Source of the DNA: CAZSWR01 sp964610885
GTDB taxonomy: Bacteria > Bacteroidota > Ignavibacteria > Kapaibacteriales > UBA2268
Assembly: GCA_964610885.1 (NCBI GenBank)
Contig: CAZSWR010000033.1
Coordinates: 1-32,886, forward strand
Length of the DNA: 32,886 bases
Direction: 5' to 3'
The notes beneath the pieces were generated by a model. The model had not been told where the DNA came from. It did not search any database and saw only the letters and a program-made list of their open reading frames with translations. Positions within the stretch are counted from its first letter, which is position 1. Each line of letters starts with the position of its first letter. Made by a program: the position numbers and the translations under genes. This document shows, in pieces, positions 30,431-32,886 of the stretch.

Positions 30431-30833
30431 ATTTTCATAGTATAAGAAAATTTTTTTTGGCTGGCTGCGGAGAGCGTGTCATGGGTGTGTCTCCAGTTTC
30501 GCATTCATCATCCGTAGGCTCCGACAAGCTAACGGATAAATAATCTGTATTGAACAAATCCCAAACCAATGATTTGCAAAATGAAAAGGCCGGAATTTGA
30601 GCTAACGCACTGATGATATGATAATCGATAACGTAAGACCCACAGGCGAACCCGTGGATCAGATATTCCGTTGCCCCCGGCGTCCGCCTACGAATGACTA
30701 TGTGCCGAAAGCAGTTAATTCTTCAAAGAAATATTGAAGTAGTTCGTTATAAACACTAATGTATGATTGAATAATACATGAAACAAGTAAACTTTTTACC
30801 GATAAACATTCTAAAATAATGCATGGAGCAGCT
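30431..30833. other. Gene-free interval between mlaE and the deaminase
   Basis: No gene is supported. It contains an imperfect 11-bp-arm hairpin at 30510-30537 (ATCCGT...ACGGAT) and CCACAGG-CGAA-CCCGTGG at about 30640-30657, which resembles the palindromic core of the 221-bp family. A small hairpin CTTCAA/TTGAAG lies at 30721-30739, and ATGTAT/ATACAT dyads lie just before the deaminase gene. Confidence 0.4.
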
Positions 30834-31268
30834 ATGGATGAATTCATGAGAGCAGCAATCGACGAGGCCCACTTGGGGCTGGAAGAGGGCGGAATCCCAA
30901 TTGGTTCCGTTTTGGTTCGCGACGGGAAAATAATCGGCCGTGGCCACAACAAGCGCGTCCAGGACGGCGATCCCGTTACGCACGCGGAAATCGATTGCCT
31001 GCGAAACGCAGGACGAGTGGGCAATTACCGCGGGACAATTCTGTATTCCACGCTAATGCCCTGCTACCTTTGCGCCGGTGCAGCTGTTCAGTTCGGCATT
31101 AAAAAAGTGATTGCAGGCGAATCGGAAACCTTCGAGGGCGCCCGCGAGTTCATGGAACAACACGGCATCGAAGTGGTCGATCTGCAATTGGACGAATGCA
31201 AAAAAATGATGACGGACTTCATCGCAGAGCGCCCGGAGCTTTGGTACGAGGATATCGGCACTCTCTAA
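30834..31268 (+). CDS. Cytosine deaminase, yeast FCY1 type
   Basis: This is a 144-aa zinc-dependent deaminase of the cytidine/deoxycytidylate deaminase fold, converting cytosine to uracil for pyrimidine salvage. It resembles yeast FCY1 along its whole length: GGIPIGSVLV, GRGHNKRVQDGDPVTHAEI, TLMPCYLCAGA, FGIKKVIAGE and the terminal FIAERPELWYEDIG, which closely matches the FCY1 C-terminus. Zinc ligands and the catalytic Glu are in place: His50, Glu52, Cys77 and Cys80. This differs from the amidohydrolase CodA used by E. coli. A GGAG five bases upstream picks the ATG at 30834 over the one at 30819. It converges on the phosphatase gene with a 17-base gap. Confidence 0.88.
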   Translation: MDEFMRAAIDEAHLGLEEGGIPIGSVLVRDGKIIGRGHNKRVQDGDPVTHAEIDCLRNAGRVGNYRGTILYSTLMPCYLCAGAAVQFGIKKVIAGESETFEGAREFMEQHGIEVVDLQLDECKKMMTDFIAERPELWYEDIGTL

Positions 31269-31285
31269 AGGCTCTCGCGGCTGGC

Positions 31286-32533
31286 CTAACCGGCGACAGG
31301 GGGCTTGCGCTTGATGACGACGAGCGTTTTGTCGTCGTTGTACGTTGAATTTGCGCAGAAATGCTGCACGTCCTCGAGCACCTTGAGCGCAATCTCTTGT
31401 GGCGACCTTTTGCAATGCTGGCGGATCAGTTCGCAGATCCTGTCCTCGCCATAGAATTCGCCCGAGGAGTTCTGCGCTTCGTTGATTCCATCGGTATAGA
31501 GCAGCAGGACGTCGCCCGAGTGCATACGTATGTTTTCGACCGAGAAATTCTGCTGTTCCATCAACCCGAGGAAGCCGCCCGTGGGGTCCAACCTGCGGAA
31601 AGTGTCCGTTTCCGAACGGTAATGCACCGGCGAACAATGGCCGGCATTGGCGTAGAGCACCATCCTGTTCTCCGACATGGTCAGTTCGCAATAGAACAGA
31701 GTAACGAATCGCTCGTAGGGAAAAGTATCAAAAATTAAATTGTTCAGACGCGAGAACAGTTGCCCGATCCGAGGCGAGAAGTTCATGCCCATTCGCAGGG
31801 CGCCCGAAACGAAAAGCGCCTGAATGGCCGCGGGCAGGCCTTTGCTGGCTGCGTCGCTGATCACGATGCCCAGCCGTTCGTCGAAGCTGTCGGCCACGCG
31901 GATGTAGTCGAAATAGTCTCCGCCCACTTCGCTGTCCGGCAGGCAGACGCCATAGATCTCGAAATCGTGGAAATCGATGCTGTGCTCCGGCAGCAGGCTG
32001 CGTTGAATCTCGGACGCTTGGCGAAGCGCAGTGTGCATCTTCTCTTGGCGCATTTGCGAGGCCATGTCGTGCAGGGCCACCGTGGCCACGCTCGCGATAA
32101 TGTTGAGCGTCTCGTAGAAGAATTGAAGTATTTGCGGCGCATTGAAAGCAAGAGCGTAGCGGTAGTACTTTTCTTTGCCCACGCGGACCAATTCGCCCAC
32201 GCCAGCGATTGAATATATTTCGATACCCTTTTCTTTGAGCAGTTCGTCGGTTTCGTAGTTCAAAAATGCTCGCTGTTGGGTTAGTTTGCCCATGAGCGGG
32301 TGGTTCTCGATACTCATTGTGTAGTCTTCGGGAATCAGGCTGACGTTGCCATACTGGAAGCGCAAGGTGTAGGATTTGTCGTTTGGATTCAGCTCCCAGA
32401 CGCGGCCGCCGGTTATTTCAAATTCTTTGTGGTCAACGATGTCTTTCGCGAGCGAGCGCAACATATCCAATTCATTTTTAAATACTTGCGCTGCAAGGTT
32501 TTGCACTAATTTGTAAATATCCCTTTGATTCAT
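31286..32533 (-). CDS. SpoIIE-type PP2C serine phosphatase with N-terminal sensor region
   Basis: This is a 415-aa predicted cytoplasmic protein phosphatase. The N-terminal ~155 residues look like a GAF-like sensor, and a helical linker (about 155-185: MRQEKMHTALRQASEIQRSLLPE) is typical of RsbU/RsbP-type enzymes. The SpoIIE/PP2C domain follows with metal-binding residues in VGGDYFDY (Asp206), SDAASKG (Asp227), NAGH (296-299), YTDG (346-349) and NDDKT (Asp400/401), all present. Such phosphatases dephosphorylate anti-sigma-factor antagonists in partner-switching stress signalling. No anti-sigma or STAS antagonist gene sits beside it. A TATATTTG on the minus strand at 32633-32640 is the likely -7 box, giving a leader of about 90 bases. 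Confidence 0.9.
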   Translation of the reverse strand: MNQRDIYKLVQNLAAQVFKNELDMLRSLAKDIVDHKEFEITGGRVWELNPNDKSYTLRFQYGNVSLIPEDYTMSIENHPLMGKLTQQRAFLNYETDELLKEKGIEIYSIAGVGELVRVGKEKYYRYALAFNAPQILQFFYETLNIIASVATVALHDMASQMRQEKMHTALRQASEIQRSLLPEHSIDFHDFEIYGVCLPDSEVGGDYFDYIRVADSFDERLGIVISDAASKGLPAAIQALFVSGALRMGMNFSPRIGQLFSRLNNLIFDTFPYERFVTLFYCELTMSENRMVLYANAGHCSPVHYRSETDTFRRLDPTGGFLGLMEQQNFSVENIRMHSGDVLLLYTDGINEAQNSSGEFYGEDRICELIRQHCKRSPQEIALKVLEDVQHFCANSTYNDDKTLVVIKRKPPVAG

Positions 32534-32632
32534 TTGCGTATTCTCTATGCTGTGTTGATTGGCTTTGTTTGAATTTAAATCTGGGAAGAATATGCGCCAC
32601 TAACAAAGCAACAGAGCCACCCTTCCCATGTA

Positions 32633-32640
32633 CAAATATA
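32633..32640 (-). promoter_or_regulatory. -7 box of the SpoIIE-type phosphatase gene
   Basis: TATATTTG on the minus strand, 100 bases before the ATG at 32533. No TTG is seen at the -33 spacing. Confidence 0.4.
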
Positions 32641-32886
32641 AAGAATTGTCGGATAAAGTGAATTAATTAATTTGGCGGTACTTTTTTCAATTAGCCAATG
32701 TGGTGATTAGCAGATGTAATAATACGATGATTTGATGTAGGGGCGGGTTCGGAACCCGACCGTTGATTAGCTGATGTGATGATAAAGAAGTAGCAAGTTG
32801 CAAGTAACAAGGTAAAAGTAGCAAGTCAACTCATGTCTTGTCCTGAAATAGGTTGACTAACTTACGTAAACAATCTCGGATTAGCA
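32641..32886. repeat. Repeat-rich window end
   Basis: No gene is seen. Contents are a TGATTAGCAGATGTAAT-like phrase repeated twice (about 32704 and 32764), a REP-like hairpin (CGGGTT-CGG-AACCCG, 32744-32758, preceded by GTAGGGG), and AAGTAGCAAGT twice (32788-32798 and 32815-32825). TGTCCTGAAATAGG near 32838 is related to the 17-bp repeat at 6.1/6.5 kb. The reverse complement of 6543-6610 is clearly similar to 32763-32830. Confidence 0.5.

Overview
The window looks like a chromosomal segment from an FCB-group bacterium (Bacteroidota or a close relative such as a Kapaibacteria/Ignavibacteria-like lineage). Three things support this. One secreted protein has a Fibrobacter-type paralogous (FISUMP) domain and a type IX secretion C-terminal sorting tail. 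Several genes are preceded by a TAnnTTTG -7 box (usually TATATTTG), the Bacteroidota-type promoter. Some starts lack a clear Shine-Dalgarno sequence. The standard genetic code is in use: TGA, TAG and TAA all end intact genes. No rRNA, tRNA or CRISPR array was recognised.

Layout. 0-4 kb: a TetR regulator divergent from a GH3 lipoprotein, followed by a MoxR ATPase/DUF58 pair. 4-8.3 kb: an accessory stretch with the FISUMP/T9SS protein, a methyltransferase, about 0.9 kb of repeat debris, an HRDC-domain protein, an uncharacterised protein and a UPF0158 gene broken by an in-frame TGA. 8.3-14.5 kb: housekeeping and signalling genes on the minus strand: a HAD phosphatase/histidine kinase pair, a BI-1 membrane protein with an acidic TPR protein, and prfA (RF1).

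14.5-20.0 kb: an A+T-rich integrated element with all six genes on the minus strand: tyrosine integrase, a 442-aa unknown, an excisionase-like HTH protein, a 145-aa unknown, a filamentous-phage II/X-type rolling-circle Rep, and a second HTH protein followed by a strong terminator. It lies between prfA and a DUF486 gene, close to a pair of 17-bp direct repeats. It has no Zot, coat, relaxase or cargo gene that I can recognise, so it resembles a minimal rolling-circle integrative element or an inovirus satellite.

20-27 kb: DUF486, a GT4 glycosyltransferase, an FmdB zinc ribbon, an AraC regulator divergent from a Bcr/CflA drug exporter with tandem operator-like repeats, and a DUF6794 secreted protein. 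27-33 kb: an Mla/Mce-type lipid transport operon (STAS-MlaE, MlaF, MlaD), a yeast FCY1-type cytosine deaminase, and a GAF-like/SpoIIE phosphatase.

The intergenic DNA is rich in mobile repeats. They include two inverted copies of a 132-bp MITE-like element, two inverted copies of a 221-bp element with imperfect terminal inverted repeats, a third ~123-bp inverted-repeat element, and many short hairpins. The integrated Rep element and the three non-coding repeat families are the most unusual content. The interrupted UPF0158 gene is the clearest sign of gene decay.
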